Below, one piece after another: positions 8,396 through 18,881 of a stretch of DNA of 64,000 bases. Under the pieces are notes generated by a model. It was not told the origin of the DNA. It did no database searches and was given only the letters and a program-made list of their open reading frames with translations. Position 1 is the stretch's first letter; the number at the start of each line of letters is the position of its first letter. The stretch comes from Oscillospiraceae bacterium (GTDB lineage Bacteria > Bacillota > Clostridia > Oscillospirales > Oscillospiraceae): NCBI GenBank assembly GCA_015067435.1, contig SVMM01000001.1, positions 62,001 through 126,000 on the forward strand, in the 5' to 3' direction. The translations under genes were made by a program, and so were the position numbers.

Positions 8396-8424
8396 AGGCC
8401 ACGCTCACAAAAGCGTGGTTCCTG
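8396..8424 (-). terminator. Terminator after the 25-aa ORF
   Basis: On the minus strand CCACGCT-TTTGTG-AGCGTGG is followed by CCTTTTTGTTTTTT. It ends the transcript of the small ORF at 8431-8508. Confidence 0.75.
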
Positions 8425-8430
8425 CGATCC

Positions 8431-8508
8431 TCAGCGCTCGCTGACGATCTGTTCCGCACTCTCGAAGATCATGTCGTCGACGTCGGAACCGGTGAACTTG
8501 TACGTCAT
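8431..8508 (-). CDS. Candidate 25-aa acidic small protein
   Basis: ATG at 8508, stop at 8431. The peptide begins MTYKFTGSDVDD and ends EQIVSER; it is acidic and soluble, with no membrane segment or cysteines. Support for translation is a strong RBS (AAGGAAGGAG, 15-24 nt upstream) and a Rho-independent terminator 7-35 bp after the stop, so it looks like a complete monocistronic unit upstream of prfB on the same strand. I do not recognise a family. It could instead be the leader region of a small RNA. Confidence 0.5.
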   Translation of the reverse strand: MTYKFTGSDVDDMIFESAEQIVSER

Positions 8509-8702
8509 GTTACGTTCTCACGCTCCTTCCTTTTTCGGATGATTTTACAGTTTACCACGCGTTTTTCCGCTCTGCAAGGCGAAAGTCTCATGATTTTGCA
8601 CAAGCCGTTTTCGGTTTCTTTGTGCGGTTGGCACAGTCTCGCTGCTTTTTGGCAATTTTAATGCTTGTTCGTCCGCGGGTTCCTGTGATAAAATATAGAA
8701 TT

Positions 8703-9554
8703 ATGAAAAAATTACTCCGTCTTCTGATCGTTCCGCTCATTCTCGCGCTGCTCGCGCTCGCCGTGTGGCTGGGCAACAACACGCTGCAAACCGACGAATA
8801 CGCGTTCACCTCGGCGCACCTGCCCGACGCGTTCGACGGCTTTCGCGTCGTGCAGCTCTCCGACCTGCACGGCAAGCAGTTCGGCGAGGGCAACGCGCGG
8901 CTGATCGCCGCCGTCGAGGCCGCAAAACCCGATCTCATCGCCCTCACCGGCGATTTTGTCGACAAAGGCTCCGCCGTGGACGACGTCGTCCCGCTCATCA
9001 AGGGGCTCGTCGCGCTCGCGCCCGTCTATTACGTCACGGGCAACCACGAGTGGGGCAGCGGACAGGCGCAGGCGATGCTGCAAACGCTCGGCGCGCTGGG
9101 CGTGACCTGCCTCGACAACCGGTTCGTCCCCGTCGAGCGCGACGGCGCGCGCATCCTGATCGCCGGTGTCGCCGACCCGAACGGCTTCGCCGACCAGAAA
9201 ACGCCGGAGGCGCTCGCCGCGGAGCTCTACGCCTCCGAGCAGAACCCGTTCTGGCTGCTGCTGGCGCACCGGAACAGCCTCTTCAACGGCGGATACTGCC
9301 GCCTCGGCGCCGATCTGACGCTCTGCGGCCACGCGCACGGCGGCATCTGGCGCTTCCCGTTCACGGACGGGCTGATCGACTCCGAAATGCGCCCCCTGCC
9401 CACATTCACAAGCGGATTCTATCAATGTACCGACGACGGGCGGCACGAGCGCGCGACGGTCTTCGTCTCCCGCGGGCTCGGCAACTCGCCCCGCGCGGTG
9501 CCGCGGCTGTTCAACCACCCGCAGATCGCGGTCATCACCCTGCGCGCCGCCTGA
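8703..9554 (+). CDS. Membrane-anchored calcineurin-like metallophosphoesterase
   Basis: Two-metal phosphoesterase of the YkuE/YaeI type; the natural substrate is unknown. It has 283 residues with an N-terminal signal-anchor (about 5-20). Metal motifs in order are QLSDLHG (DxH), ALTGDFVD (GDxxD), VTGNHEWG (GNHE), LAHRN and CGHAHGG (GHxH). The ATG at 8703 is preferred over upstream starts because the hydrophobic anchor then lies at the N terminus. It is on the opposite strand to prfB; mnmG follows after 31 bp on the same strand. Confidence 0.9.
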   Translation: MKKLLRLLIVPLILALLALAVWLGNNTLQTDEYAFTSAHLPDAFDGFRVVQLSDLHGKQFGEGNARLIAAVEAAKPDLIALTGDFVDKGSAVDDVVPLIKGLVALAPVYYVTGNHEWGSGQAQAMLQTLGALGVTCLDNRFVPVERDGARILIAGVADPNGFADQKTPEALAAELYASEQNPFWLLLAHRNSLFNGGYCRLGADLTLCGHAHGGIWRFPFTDGLIDSEMRPLPTFTSGFYQCTDDGRHERATVFVSRGLGNSPRAVPRLFNHPQIAVITLRAA

Positions 9555-9585
9555 GCGGCCGCGCGCATCACACAGGATATTCATT

Positions 9586-11454
9586 ATGCACGAATTTTGC
9601 GCCGGACAATTCGATATCGCTGTCATCGGCGCGGGGCACGCAGGCATTGAGGCCGCGCTTGCCGCCGCGCGTCTCGGCATGAAAACCATCTGCTTCACCA
9701 TCAACCTCGACGCCGTGGGCAACATGCCCTGCAACCCCGCCATCGGCGGCACGGGCAAGGGCCACCTCGTGCGCGAGCTGGACGCCCTCGGCGGCGAGAT
9801 GGCGAAGGCGGCGGATCGGGCGTGCATCCAGTACCGCCTGTTGAACCGCGGCAAGGGCCCCGCGGTGTGGTCGCTGCGCGCGCAGGCGGACCGGCGGCGC
9901 TATCAGGAGATCATGAAGCACACGCTGGAACAGCAGGAAAACTTGCTCGTGCGGCAGGCGGAGGTCGTGGACCTCCGCGTCGCGGACGGCGCGGTGCAAA
10001 GCGTCGTCACCGCCACCGGCGGCGTCTACGGGGTGCGCGCCGTCGTGATCTGCACCGGCACCTTCCTCGCCGGACGCACCATCGTCGGCGAGTGCGTGGA
10101 GGAGAGCGGCCCCGACGGGCTGCACGCCTCGACGGCGCTCGCGCCGAAGCTCGCCGCGCTGGGCCTGCCCCTGCGCCGCTTCAAGACCGGCACGCCGCCG
10201 CGCGTCAACGCCCGCAGCGTCGACTTCTCACAATTAGAGCGGCAGGACGGCGATGTCGTACCCGTTCCGTTCTCGTTCAGCACCACCGAACCGCCGTGCA
10301 ACGAAGCGGTGTGCTGGCTGACCTACACCAACGCGGAGACGCACCGCATCATCCGCGAGAATCTCGACCGCAGCCCGATCTATTCCGGCGTGATCGAGGG
10401 TATCGGCCCGCGCTATTGCCCGTCGATCGAGACGAAGATCGTGCGCTTCCCCGACAAGTCGCGCCACCAGCTGTTCATCGAGCCGATGGGCCGCAACACG
10501 GAAGAGCTGTACATCCAGGGCTTCTCGTCCTCCATGCCGGAGGACGTGCAGCTCGCGATGCTGCACACGCTGCCGGGCTTAGAGCACGCCGAGATGACGC
10601 GCCCCGCCTACGCCATCGAGTACGACTGCGTCGACCCGACGGCGCTGCTGCCGACGCTGGAGGTCAAGGCGATCCGCGGCCTCTACGGCGCGGGGCAGTT
10701 CAACGGCTCGTCCGGCTACGAGGAGGCGGCGGCGCAGGGCTTCGTCGCGGGCGTCAACGCCGCGCTCAGGCTCAAGGGCGAGGAGCCGCTGATCCTCGGG
10801 CGCGAGCAGAGCTACATCGGCACGCTGATCGACGACCTCGTGACCAAGGGCACGAACGAGCCGTACCGCATGATGACCTCGCGCAGCGAATACCGCCTGC
10901 TGCTGCGGCAGGACAACGCCGACGAGCGCCTGACCGCGATCGGGCACCGCATCGGGCTCGTGAGTGCGGAGCGCCTTGCCGCCGTCGAGGCAAAATACGC
11001 CGCCGTGGCGCGCGAGATCGATCGCCTGACGCACGCGGGCGTCCCCGCGTCGGACGCGCTGAACGCGCTGCTGCGCGAGCGCGGCACCGCCGAGGTGCAC
11101 GACGGCGCGACGCTGCTCTCGCTCCTGCGCCGCCCGCAGCTCAGCTACGACGACCTGCGCGCGTTCGACGAGACTTGCGCCGCCTTCCCCGCCGCGCTTG
11201 CCGAGAGCGTGGAGATCGCGGTCAAGTACGAGGGCTACATCAGGCGCCAGAAGGCGGAGGTCGCGGAGTTCGCGCGCTTAGAGCGCAAAACGCTGCCGGA
11301 CGGCATCGACTACGCCGCCATTGAGGGCCTGCGCCTCGAAGCGCGGGAAAAGCTCGCGGCGATCCGCCCGCGCAGTCTCGGGCAGGCGAGCCGCATCTCG
11401 GGCGTCAGCCCCGCGGACATCGCGGCGCTGATGATATTCCTTGATAAAAAATAG
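9586..11454 (+). CDS. mnmG: tRNA uridine-5-carboxymethylaminomethyl modification enzyme MnmG (GidA)
   Basis: FAD enzyme that, with MnmE, installs the cmnm5 group at wobble U34 of several tRNAs. The 622 residues are the usual length. The N terminus has the FAD Rossmann motif [19 protein letters not shown], then [20 protein letters not shown] and the conserved [19 protein letters not shown], with the MnmE/tRNA-binding helical C-terminal domain after about residue 450. Its usual partner mnmE is not in this window, and mnmG is not next to the jag/yidC cluster as in many Firmicutes. Confidence 0.97.
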   Translation: MHEFCAGQFDIAVIGAGHAGIEAALAAARLGMKTICFTINLDAVGNMPCNPAIGGTGKGHLVRELDALGGEMAKAADRACIQYRLLNRGKGPAVWSLRAQADRRRYQEIMKHTLEQQENLLVRQAEVVDLRVADGAVQSVVTATGGVYGVRAVVICTGTFLAGRTIVGECVEESGPDGLHASTALAPKLAALGLPLRRFKTGTPPRVNARSVDFSQLERQDGDVVPVPFSFSTTEPPCNEAVCWLTYTNAETHRIIRENLDRSPIYSGVIEGIGPRYCPSIETKIVRFPDKSRHQLFIEPMGRNTEELYIQGFSSSMPEDVQLAMLHTLPGLEHAEMTRPAYAIEYDCVDPTALLPTLEVKAIRGLYGAGQFNGSSGYEEAAAQGFVAGVNAALRLKGEEPLILGREQSYIGTLIDDLVTKGTNEPYRMMTSRSEYRLLLRQDNADERLTAIGHRIGLVSAERLAAVEAKYAAVAREIDRLTHAGVPASDALNALLRERGTAEVHDGATLLSLLRRPQLSYDDLRAFDETCAAFPAALAESVEIAVKYEGYIRRQKAEVAEFARLERKTLPDGIDYAAIEGLRLEAREKLAAIRPRSLGQASRISGVSPADIAALMIFLDKK

Positions 11455-11464
11455 GGAGCGTTTC

Positions 11465-11532
11465 CTGAAACCAGTTCTTTCCTTTTCGAGAAAAGGAAAG
11501 AACCGTTTTCAGACTTCCAAAGAAAGGAAAAG
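11465..11532 (+). repeat. Polypurine mirror-repeat hairpin, copy 1
   Basis: The pyrimidine arm TTCTTTCCTTTTC (11475-11487) pairs with GAAAAGGAAAGAA (11490-11502). CTGAAA/TTTCAG extend the base of the stem. After AGACTTCC comes AAGAAAGGAAAAG (11520-11532), the exact mirror (same bases read backwards) of the purine arm. That arrangement permits a purine third strand antiparallel to the hairpin purine arm. It directly follows the mnmG stop. Confidence 0.75.
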
Positions 11533-11566
11533 CCTGTCGCGCCGCCGGTCATGCCTTTGTGACCGG

Positions 11567-11785
11567 TCGGCGCGATTGTTGTCGATACCGATATTCCCTC
11601 TTTCCGCTGTCGCTGCGCTTCTCCGTGCGGAGCGTTGTGTGTCGCCGCCCCGCGCGCCTCGTTGGGGATAAATCTTCCGGTTTAAGATAAAGTAGGCGCC
11701 GCCGCGAAGACGCACGATGCCGCGCATTGATGAACGAGCGCGACAGCGCAAACAGAGAAGTGACGTATCGTCATGGATGCGCCGG
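11567..11785 (+). repeat. Long intergenic repeat, first copy
   Basis: Resembles 49145-49361 over about 220 bp, with a block of 31 identical bases at 11686-11716 and other shared stretches such as GCGCGATTGTTGTCGATAC and GATGAACGAGCGCG. Between the conserved blocks are variable hairpins. The 548-bp gap between mnmG and hrcA thus holds this repeat, the two mirror hairpins and the hrcA promoter; I find no convincing gene. Its minus strand is open over part of its length in both copies. Confidence 0.75.
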
Positions 11786-11821
11786 ATATAGACGTGTGCC
11801 CTGCCACATTCGGCAAGGCGA

Positions 11822-11882
11822 TTTTCTTCTTTGTCGGGCGACACCGTTTCTTCTTTTCAAGAAAAAGAAGAAATGGGGTCGC
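11822..11882 (-). repeat. Polypurine mirror-repeat hairpin, copy 4 (inverted)
   Basis: Read on the minus strand: stem GCGACCCC / GGTGTCGC, pyrimidine arm TTTCTTCTTTT, purine arm AAAAGAAGAAA, then after a short spacer AAAGAAGAAAA (plus-strand 11822-11832), the exact 11-nt mirror of the purine arm. The sequence differs from copy 1 but the three-strand relation is the same. With copy 1 it brackets the long repeat in inverted orientation. Confidence 0.7.
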
Positions 11883-11929
11883 ATTCGTTCTCATATTTCA
11901 AGTTCACAAATCATTTACACGAAAATCTA

Positions 11930-11958
11930 TTGACATTGGCAAACTCCGGTGCTACACT
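11930..11958 (+). promoter_or_regulatory. Sigma-A promoter of the hrcA operon
   Basis: TTGACA (11930-11935), 17-bp spacer, TACACT (11953-11958), immediately upstream of the CIRCE operator. Confidence 0.85.
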
Positions 11959-11962
11959 CCGT

Positions 11963-11989
11963 TTAGCACTCAAGGAAAAGGAGTGCTAA
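11963..11989 (+). promoter_or_regulatory. CIRCE operator (HrcA binding site)
   Basis: TTAGCACTC, 9-bp spacer, GAGTGCTAA: a perfect match to the CIRCE inverted repeat. It overlaps the likely transcription start, so HrcA should repress hrcA-grpE-dnaK-dnaJ until heat or unfolded protein sequesters GroEL. Confidence 0.97.
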
Positions 11990-12002
11990 CAGGGAGACAG
12001 CG

Positions 12003-13046
12003 ATGGAATTGAGCGAGCGCAAAAAGCAAATACTGAAGGCGGTCGTCGAGCATTACATCGATTCCGCGGAGCCGGTCGGCTCCAAGATGCTCTCGCAGGA
12101 GCTGGGTGTTTCGTCCGCCACCGTGCGCAACGAGCTGGCGGAGCTGTGCGACCTCGGCTATCTGGAGCAGCCGCACACCTCGGCGGGGCGCGTGCCGTCG
12201 CCGCAGGGCTATCGGCTGTACGTCAACGAGTTGATGGAGCGTCGCAATGTCTCCCCGGAGGAGGCCGCCGGCATCGACGAGACGCTGCGCGGCAAGCTGG
12301 AGGGTATGGGCGGCGCGATGACCAACGCGGGACAGCTGGTCTCGTCCATCGTCAACTACCCCGCCTACAGCGTGACGAGCGGCAACGCTGCGCTGACGGT
12401 GGAGCGTTTCGAGCTTCTCCCCGTCGACGCGACGAGCTTCATCACCGTCGTGATGACCAGCGACAAGAGCGTGAAGAGCCAGCTGCAAAGCGCGGCGCTC
12501 GCCTTTGACGCCGCCCGTCTGGGCGATCTCAAGAACCTGCTGAACACGCATTTCACCGGCAAGAGCCGCGCCGAAATGAGCACGCGCCTGATGAGCGTGG
12601 GTGAGCAGCTCTCCCCCGAGCTGTTCCTCGTCCTCTCCAAGACCGTCGAGTACGCCTCCGGTATTCTGGACGAGGCGTCGCGGCGCGACGTGGAGACCAC
12701 CGGCGCGAGCCGCATCCTCAAGATGCCTGAATACCGCGACGTGGACCGCGCGCACGAGCTGATGACCTTCCTCGTGGACAACAAGGAGAACCTGCCCGTG
12801 CCGGACGACGGCGCGCCGCTCAAGATCCTCATCGGTCCGGAGAACGTCAGCGAGGCGCTGCGCGACACCAGCGTCGTCGTCGCCAGCTACGACATCGGCG
12901 ACGGGATGCGCGGGCTGGTGGGCGTCGTTGGCCCGACGCGCATGGACTACGCCACCGTCACCGCGCGGCTTTCCTACTTTGCCGAGAGCATGGCGAAGAT
13001 GTTCGGAAAGAACGAGCTGCCCCCGGCGGAGAAATCAGACACGTAA
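12003..13046 (+). CDS. hrcA: Heat-inducible transcription repressor HrcA
   Basis: Represses class I heat-shock genes by binding CIRCE, with GroEL as co-factor. The 347 residues have an N-terminal winged helix (ERKKQILKAVVEHYIDSAEP, then SSATVRNELAELCDLGYLEQ), a GAF-like middle and the conserved C-terminal GLVGVVGPTRMDY. The start ATG lies 13 bp after the CIRCE half-site, behind gggagacagcg. First gene of the hrcA-grpE-dnaK-dnaJ operon and autoregulated. Confidence 0.97.
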   Translation: MELSERKKQILKAVVEHYIDSAEPVGSKMLSQELGVSSATVRNELAELCDLGYLEQPHTSAGRVPSPQGYRLYVNELMERRNVSPEEAAGIDETLRGKLEGMGGAMTNAGQLVSSIVNYPAYSVTSGNAALTVERFELLPVDATSFITVVMTSDKSVKSQLQSAALAFDAARLGDLKNLLNTHFTGKSRAEMSTRLMSVGEQLSPELFLVLSKTVEYASGILDEASRRDVETTGASRILKMPEYRDVDRAHELMTFLVDNKENLPVPDDGAPLKILIGPENVSEALRDTSVVVASYDIGDGMRGLVGVVGPTRMDYATVTARLSYFAESMAKMFGKNELPPAEKSDT

Positions 13047-13072
13047 GCAACATCCCAAAGGAGTCGAGATAT

Positions 13073-13708
13073 ATGGCAAAGGAACCGGAAGAAAAGAAAA
13101 TGGACGCGCCGGCGGAGACGCCGGACGTCGAGGAGACCGCAAAGGCGGAAGCCGCCGCGGAGCAGCCCGGGGCGGTTGAGCCGCAGGAGACAGCGGACGC
13201 GGCAAAGGAGCCGGACGCCGCAAAGGAGCCGGAGACCTTCACCGTCACCGCGGAGCAGATGGAGAAGATGGAGGCGCTGGCACAGCAGCTCTCGGAGCAG
13301 CAGGACAAATTCCTGCGCCTCGCCGCGGAGTACGACAACTACCGCAAGCGCACCGCGAAGGAGAAGGAGAACATCTACGCCGACGCGAAGATTGAAACGC
13401 TGACCGCGATGCTCCCCGTCTACGACAATCTGGAGCGCGGGCTCGCGCAGTTCAAGAACGAGGACGAGGATTCCCCGCACCGCAAGGGGCTGGAGATGAT
13501 CTTCTCGCAGTTCAGGGAAAGCCTCGCCAAGCTGGGCGTCACCACGATCGACGCCGTGGGCAAGCCCTTTGACCCGGAAAAGCACAACGCCGTGATGCAC
13601 GTGGAGGACGAGACCGTCGGCGAAAACACAGTGGTCGAGGTTTTGCAGCAGGGCTTCCTGCTGGGCGACAGGGTGCTGCGCTTTGCCATCGTCAAGGTCG
13701 CGAACTGA
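13073..13708 (+). CDS. grpE: Nucleotide exchange factor GrpE
   Basis: Releases ADP from DnaK. The 211 residues begin with a low-complexity Glu/Ala/Pro-rich segment (about 1-65), followed by the dimerising long helix (QDKFLRLAAEYDNYRKRTAKE) and the C-terminal beta domain ending in GVTTIDAVGKPFDPEKHNAV and QGFLLGDRVLRFAIVKVAN. Start supported by ccaaaggagtcg. It lies between hrcA and dnaK; a parS-like site follows in the gap before dnaK. Confidence 0.96.
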   Translation: MAKEPEEKKMDAPAETPDVEETAKAEAAAEQPGAVEPQETADAAKEPDAAKEPETFTVTAEQMEKMEALAQQLSEQQDKFLRLAAEYDNYRKRTAKEKENIYADAKIETLTAMLPVYDNLERGLAQFKNEDEDSPHRKGLEMIFSQFRESLAKLGVTTIDAVGKPFDPEKHNAVMHVEDETVGENTVVEVLQQGFLLGDRVLRFAIVKVAN

Positions 13709-13719
13709 ATTCGACAAAA

Positions 13720-13735
13720 TGTTTCACATGAAACA
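13720..13735. promoter_or_regulatory. parS-like site between grpE and dnaK
   Basis: TGTTTCACATGAAACA differs from the Firmicutes parS consensus TGTTTCACGTGAAACA at one central position. It is a near-perfect palindrome about 24 kb from the origin-proximal site at 37607. Confidence 0.6.
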
Positions 13736-13785
13736 ATCCACAACCGTCAACAAATAAAATTGAGATATACGAGGAGGCAATTATC

Positions 13786-15654
<1,869 letters not shown>

Positions 15655-15672
15655 CAGGCAAAAACCACCGCG

Positions 15673-15697
15673 GGGACAGCTCCCAGTGAGCTGCCCC
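15673..15697 (+). other. Hairpin in the dnaK-dnaJ gap
   Basis: GGGGACAGCTC and GAGCTGCCCC pair over 10 bp with one bulged A and a short loop. No T-run follows, so a role in mRNA processing or stability between dnaK and dnaJ is more likely than termination. Confidence 0.5.
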
Positions 15698-15725
15698 CGA
15701 ATGTGGCGTTTTAAGGAGATTTTCC

Positions 15726-16862
15726 ATGGCTGACAAACGTGATTACTACGAGGTACTGGGCCTGCAAAAGGGCGCCTCGGAGGAAGAGATCAAAAAAGCC
15801 TACAAGAAGCTCGCGCGCAAGTACCATCCGGACATGAACCCCGGCGACAAGACCGCCGAGGAGAAGTTCAAGGAGGTCAACGAGGCGAACGAGATCCTCT
15901 CCGACCCGCAGAAGAAGGCGCGCTACGACCAGTTTGGCTTCGCCGGCGTTGACCCGAGCTACGGCGCGGGCACCGGCGGCTACGGCGGCGGCATGGACTT
16001 CGACTTCGGCGATCTGGGCGACCTGTTCGGCAGCTTTTTCGGCGGCGGCTTCGGCGGCTCCTCCCGCGCGAACCCCAACGCGCCGACGCGCGGCGAGAGC
16101 CTGCGCACCAGCGTCAACATCACGTTCGAGGAGGCTTGCTTCGGCTGCGAGAAGGACGTCATTATCGAGCGCGTGGAGCAGTGCGAGACCTGCAAGGGCT
16201 CCGGCTGCGAGGCGGGCACCACCGCCGAGATCTGCCCGGACTGCAAAGGCCGCGGCATGGTGCAGCAGCGCCACCAGACGCCGCTGGGCTTCATGTCCAC
16301 CTCGGCGCCCTGTTCGCGCTGCGGCGGGCGCGGCAAGATCATCCACAAGCCCTGCAAGACCTGCGGCGGGCGCGGCATGGCGCGCAAGCGCAAGACGCTC
16401 AAGGTCAGCATCCCTGCCGGCATCGACAACGGGCAGACGATCTCGCTGCGCGGCCAGGGCAACGCCGGCAAGAACGGCGGCCCGGCGGGCGACCTGCTGA
16501 TCGTCATCTCGGTGCGTCAGCATGAGATCTTCCGCCGCGAGGGCACGAGCATCCTCTGCGAGGCGCCGATCACCTTCGCGCAGGCGGCGCTCGGCGCGGA
16601 GCTGGAGATCCCGACCATCGACGGCAAGGTGAAGTATGCCATCCCGGAGGGCACGCAGTCCGGCGACGTGTTCCGCCTCAAGGGCAAGGGCGTGCCGGGC
16701 CTAGGCGGCCGCGCGCGCGGCGACCAGTACGTCACCGTGTACATCGAGACGCCGCGCAACCTGAACAAGGAGCAAAAGGCTGCGCTGAAGAAGTTCAGCG
16801 AGCTGCTGGGCGAGAAAAACTACGAGGAGAGCAAGAGCTTCTTCGGCAAGTTCAAAAAATGA
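15726..16862 (+). CDS. dnaJ: Chaperone DnaJ (Hsp40, type I)
   Basis: Co-chaperone that stimulates DnaK ATPase. The 378 residues have the J domain with HPD ([11 protein letters not shown]), a Gly/Phe-rich linker (about 75-125), the zinc-binding region with four repeats [32 protein letters not shown], and the C-terminal substrate-binding domains. RBS taaggagattttcc. Last classic gene of the heat-shock operon; the next ORF starts 8 bp downstream and may be co-transcribed. Confidence 0.98.
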   Translation: MADKRDYYEVLGLQKGASEEEIKKAYKKLARKYHPDMNPGDKTAEEKFKEVNEANEILSDPQKKARYDQFGFAGVDPSYGAGTGGYGGGMDFDFGDLGDLFGSFFGGGFGGSSRANPNAPTRGESLRTSVNITFEEACFGCEKDVIIERVEQCETCKGSGCEAGTTAEICPDCKGRGMVQQRHQTPLGFMSTSAPCSRCGGRGKIIHKPCKTCGGRGMARKRKTLKVSIPAGIDNGQTISLRGQGNAGKNGGPAGDLLIVISVRQHEIFRREGTSILCEAPITFAQAALGAELEIPTIDGKVKYAIPEGTQSGDVFRLKGKGVPGLGGRARGDQYVTVYIETPRNLNKEQKAALKKFSELLGEKNYEESKSFFGKFKK

Positions 16863-16870
16863 GGGTCTGA

Positions 16871-17944
16871 GTGTTTATGCGTAATACCGGAACGCGGGGC
16901 TATCTGGGCTACCGCGGGCGGCGGAGCGCCGGCAGGAAGTGGATCGTCTTCGCGCTGGTGCTGATCCTGCTGGCAGCCGCCGCATTTCTGCTCGCGCAGC
17001 AGTACATCGTCTACGACATGGACGGCTCTTATCACTTCGAGCTGCCCTGGTCGCACCACGGCGGCACGCAGCAGACGTCGCACCACGGCGGAAGACAGGA
17101 TCTGGAGATCATCATCGAGCGGCCCGAGGAACCGGAGCCGGAGAAGATCCCGCTCCACGCGCAGGAGCTGGACGCCTCCGCCCTGACGGCGGACAAGATG
17201 AACGCGGCGCTCGCCGCTCTGCCGGAGGGCGTGAACAGCGTCGCCGTCCGTCTCAAGACGGTGAAGGGCGAGCTGCTCTACCCCTCGCAGCTCGCCGACG
17301 CGGCGGAGGCGAAGGCGGTCGCGGGCAAGGACGAGGCGCGCGCCGCCATCGAAACGCTGACGGCGTCGGGCCGCTATACCATCGCGCGGCTCGCCATGCT
17401 GCACGACAGCCGCTATTCCTTCGCGCACATGGTCGAGGCGTCCATTTTGCAGCGCAACTACAAGAACTACGTCTGGTACGCGCCGGACAGCAGCTTCTAC
17501 CTCGCGCCCGAGAAGGAGATGGCGCGGCAGTACCTGTGCAACATCGCCGCGGAGGTCGCGTCGATGGGCTTTGACGAGCTGCTGCTCGACGAGTTCGGCT
17601 ATCCCACGAAGGGGCGGCTGAGCAACATCTTCACCGACGACCGCGAGATGACGATGGAGGCGGCGCTGGCGCTGCTGGCGGACAATCTGCGCGAGACCGT
17701 CTCCGAGTACGGCGTCAAGCTCTCGCTGACGATGGACGAAAAGACCGTGCTGAACGGCTCGGACGAAAAATCCGGACAGAATCTCGCGGATCTCGCCATC
17801 CGCTTTGACCGCATCTATGTTCCCACCACGGCGGACAAGATCCCCGCGCTGGAGGAGGCGCTCGCCCCCTACAGCGCCGAGCTGGTGCCGATCCTCAAGA
17901 CCGCGCCCGCCGAGGGCGATTACCTGCTGACGCAAGGAGGCTGA
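16871..17944 (+). CDS. Membrane-anchored glycoside hydrolase-like protein (DUF4015 type)
   Basis: Probable envelope protein with a TIM-barrel glycosidase-like domain of unknown substrate. 357 residues from GTG 16871 (spacing to GAGGG favours it; ATG 16877 is the alternative). It has an N-terminal basic stretch, one transmembrane segment (about 26-48), a His/Gln/Glu/Pro-rich linker, then a barrel domain with FDELLLDEFGYPTKGRLSNI, resembling the acidic strand-end motif of putative glycosyl hydrolases. Family assignment is by resemblance only. It lies between dnaJ and xth, 2 bp before xth, so it is translationally linked to the repair gene. Confidence 0.65.
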   Translation: MFMRNTGTRGYLGYRGRRSAGRKWIVFALVLILLAAAAFLLAQQYIVYDMDGSYHFELPWSHHGGTQQTSHHGGRQDLEIIIERPEEPEPEKIPLHAQELDASALTADKMNAALAALPEGVNSVAVRLKTVKGELLYPSQLADAAEAKAVAGKDEARAAIETLTASGRYTIARLAMLHDSRYSFAHMVEASILQRNYKNYVWYAPDSSFYLAPEKEMARQYLCNIAAEVASMGFDELLLDEFGYPTKGRLSNIFTDDREMTMEAALALLADNLRETVSEYGVKLSLTMDEKTVLNGSDEKSGQNLADLAIRFDRIYVPTTADKIPALEEALAPYSAELVPILKTAPAEGDYLLTQGG

Positions 17945-17946
17945 CC

Positions 17947-18699
17947 ATGCGCCTGATCTCATGGAACGTCAACGGGCTGCGCGCCTGTTTGAACAAGGGC
18001 TTTCTCGATTCGATCGCGGCGATTGATCCGGATGTGATCTGTTTGCAGGAGACGAAGCTCCAGGAGCATCAGGTCAGCTTCGACCTGCCCGGCTATCACC
18101 GCTACTGGAATTGCGCCGACAAGGCGGGCTACTCCGGCACGGCGGTCTTCACCAAGACGGAGCCGCTGTCCGTCGCGCTCGACTTCGGCGAGGACATCCA
18201 CCGCCACGAGGGGCGCGTCATCACCGCGGAATACCCCGATTTCTACCTCGTTTGCTGCTACACGCCGAACGCGCAGGACGAGCTGCGGCGTCTGGACTAC
18301 CGGATGCAGTGGGAGGACGACCTGCGCGGCTACCTCTGCCAGCTCGATTTGGTCAAGCCCGTGGTCTACTGCGGCGACCTGAACGTGGCGCACGAGGAGA
18401 TCGACCTCAAGAACCCTAAGACGAACCACTTCAACCCCGGCTTCTCCGACGAGGAGCGCGGCAAGATGACCGAGCTGCTCGGCGCCGGGTTCATCGACAC
18501 CTTCCGCACGCTGCACCCCGACGCGCGCGACGCCTATTCCTGGTGGAGCTACCGCGCGCAGTCGCGCGCGCGGAACGTGGGCTGGCGCATCGACTATTTC
18601 ATCGTCTCCGCGCGGCTGCGCGACCGCGTTGAGACGGCGTCCATCCTGCCGGAGGTCACGGGCAGCGACCACTGCCCCGTTTTACTGGAATTATCGTGA
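17947..18699 (+). CDS. xth: Exodeoxyribonuclease III (AP endonuclease)
   Basis: Cuts at abasic sites and degrades DNA 3-prime ends in base-excision repair. The 250 residues carry all EEP-family motifs: ISWNVNGLRA, CLQETKLQ (catalytic Glu), YCGDLNVAHEEIDL (Asp/Asn), and the closing GSDHCPV with the catalytic His. The TRP-region SWWSYRAQSRARNVGWRIDY is present. It starts 2 bp after the upstream gene. Its last codons form one arm of an 18-bp inverted repeat that continues past the stop. Confidence 0.97.
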   Translation: MRLISWNVNGLRACLNKGFLDSIAAIDPDVICLQETKLQEHQVSFDLPGYHRYWNCADKAGYSGTAVFTKTEPLSVALDFGEDIHRHEGRVITAEYPDFYLVCCYTPNAQDELRRLDYRMQWEDDLRGYLCQLDLVKPVVYCGDLNVAHEEIDLKNPKTNHFNPGFSDEERGKMTELLGAGFIDTFRTLHPDARDAYSWWSYRAQSRARNVGWRIDYFIVSARLRDRVETASILPEVTGSDHCPVLLELS

Positions 18700-18715
18700 T
18701 AATTCCGGTAAAACG
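18678..18715 (+). repeat. Inverted repeat whose left arm is the 3-prime end of xth
   Basis: CGTTTTACTGGAATTATC (18678-18695, coding) is followed after 2 nt by GATAATTCCGGTAAAACG (18698-18715), its complement with one G-T wobble. The xth stop lies in the turn. No proper T-run follows. Dispersed hairpin copy D begins 14 bp later. Same layout as at the gpmI end. Confidence 0.75.
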
Positions 18716-18723
18716 GATTTTAT

Positions 18724-18766
18724 GTCGGTTTCGCTCGCCGTTTGTGCGGCAACCGCGAAGCATGAC
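18724..18766 (+). repeat. Dispersed hairpin element, copy D
   Basis: TTTCGC (18729-18734), TC, GCCGT, loop TTGT, GCGGC, AACC, GCGAAG (18755-18760). The flanking GTC (18724-18726) and GAC (18764-18766) replace the GCC/GGC of copies A, C and E with pairing kept. It lies in the 3-prime region of xth. Confidence 0.75.
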
Positions 18767-18767
18767 G

Positions 18768-18793
18768 AAAATCCCGCTATATTGCGGGATTTT
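18768..18793 (+). terminator. Terminator after xth
   Basis: AAAATCCCGC (18768-18777) pairs with GCGGGATTTT (18784-18793); it closes the hrcA-to-xth plus-strand block. Confidence 0.7.
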
Positions 18794-18830
18794 GTCTTTC
18801 GCCGTCCGCAGACGGACCAAATCACATTAA

Positions 18831-18864
18831 AAGAGCCTCCCGCGGTTCGTGAACCGCGGGAGGC
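18831..18864 (-). terminator. Terminator of the SLH-domain gene
   Basis: GCCTCCCGCGGTTC (18835-18848), loop GT, GAACCGCGGGAGGC (18851-18864): a perfect 14-bp stem. On the minus strand it is followed by TCTTTT. Confidence 0.8.
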
Positions 18865-18881
18865 TTGTATTATTGTTTCTG

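Noticed and set aside
11509-11844. Minus-strand ORF with RGGAYFI, similar to one at 48945-49292
   Set aside because: Similarity follows the DNA repeat; the frames have indels and different ends, no RBS or codon bias supports translation, and low-complexity Arg-rich sequence dominates. Kept as a repeat, not a gene.
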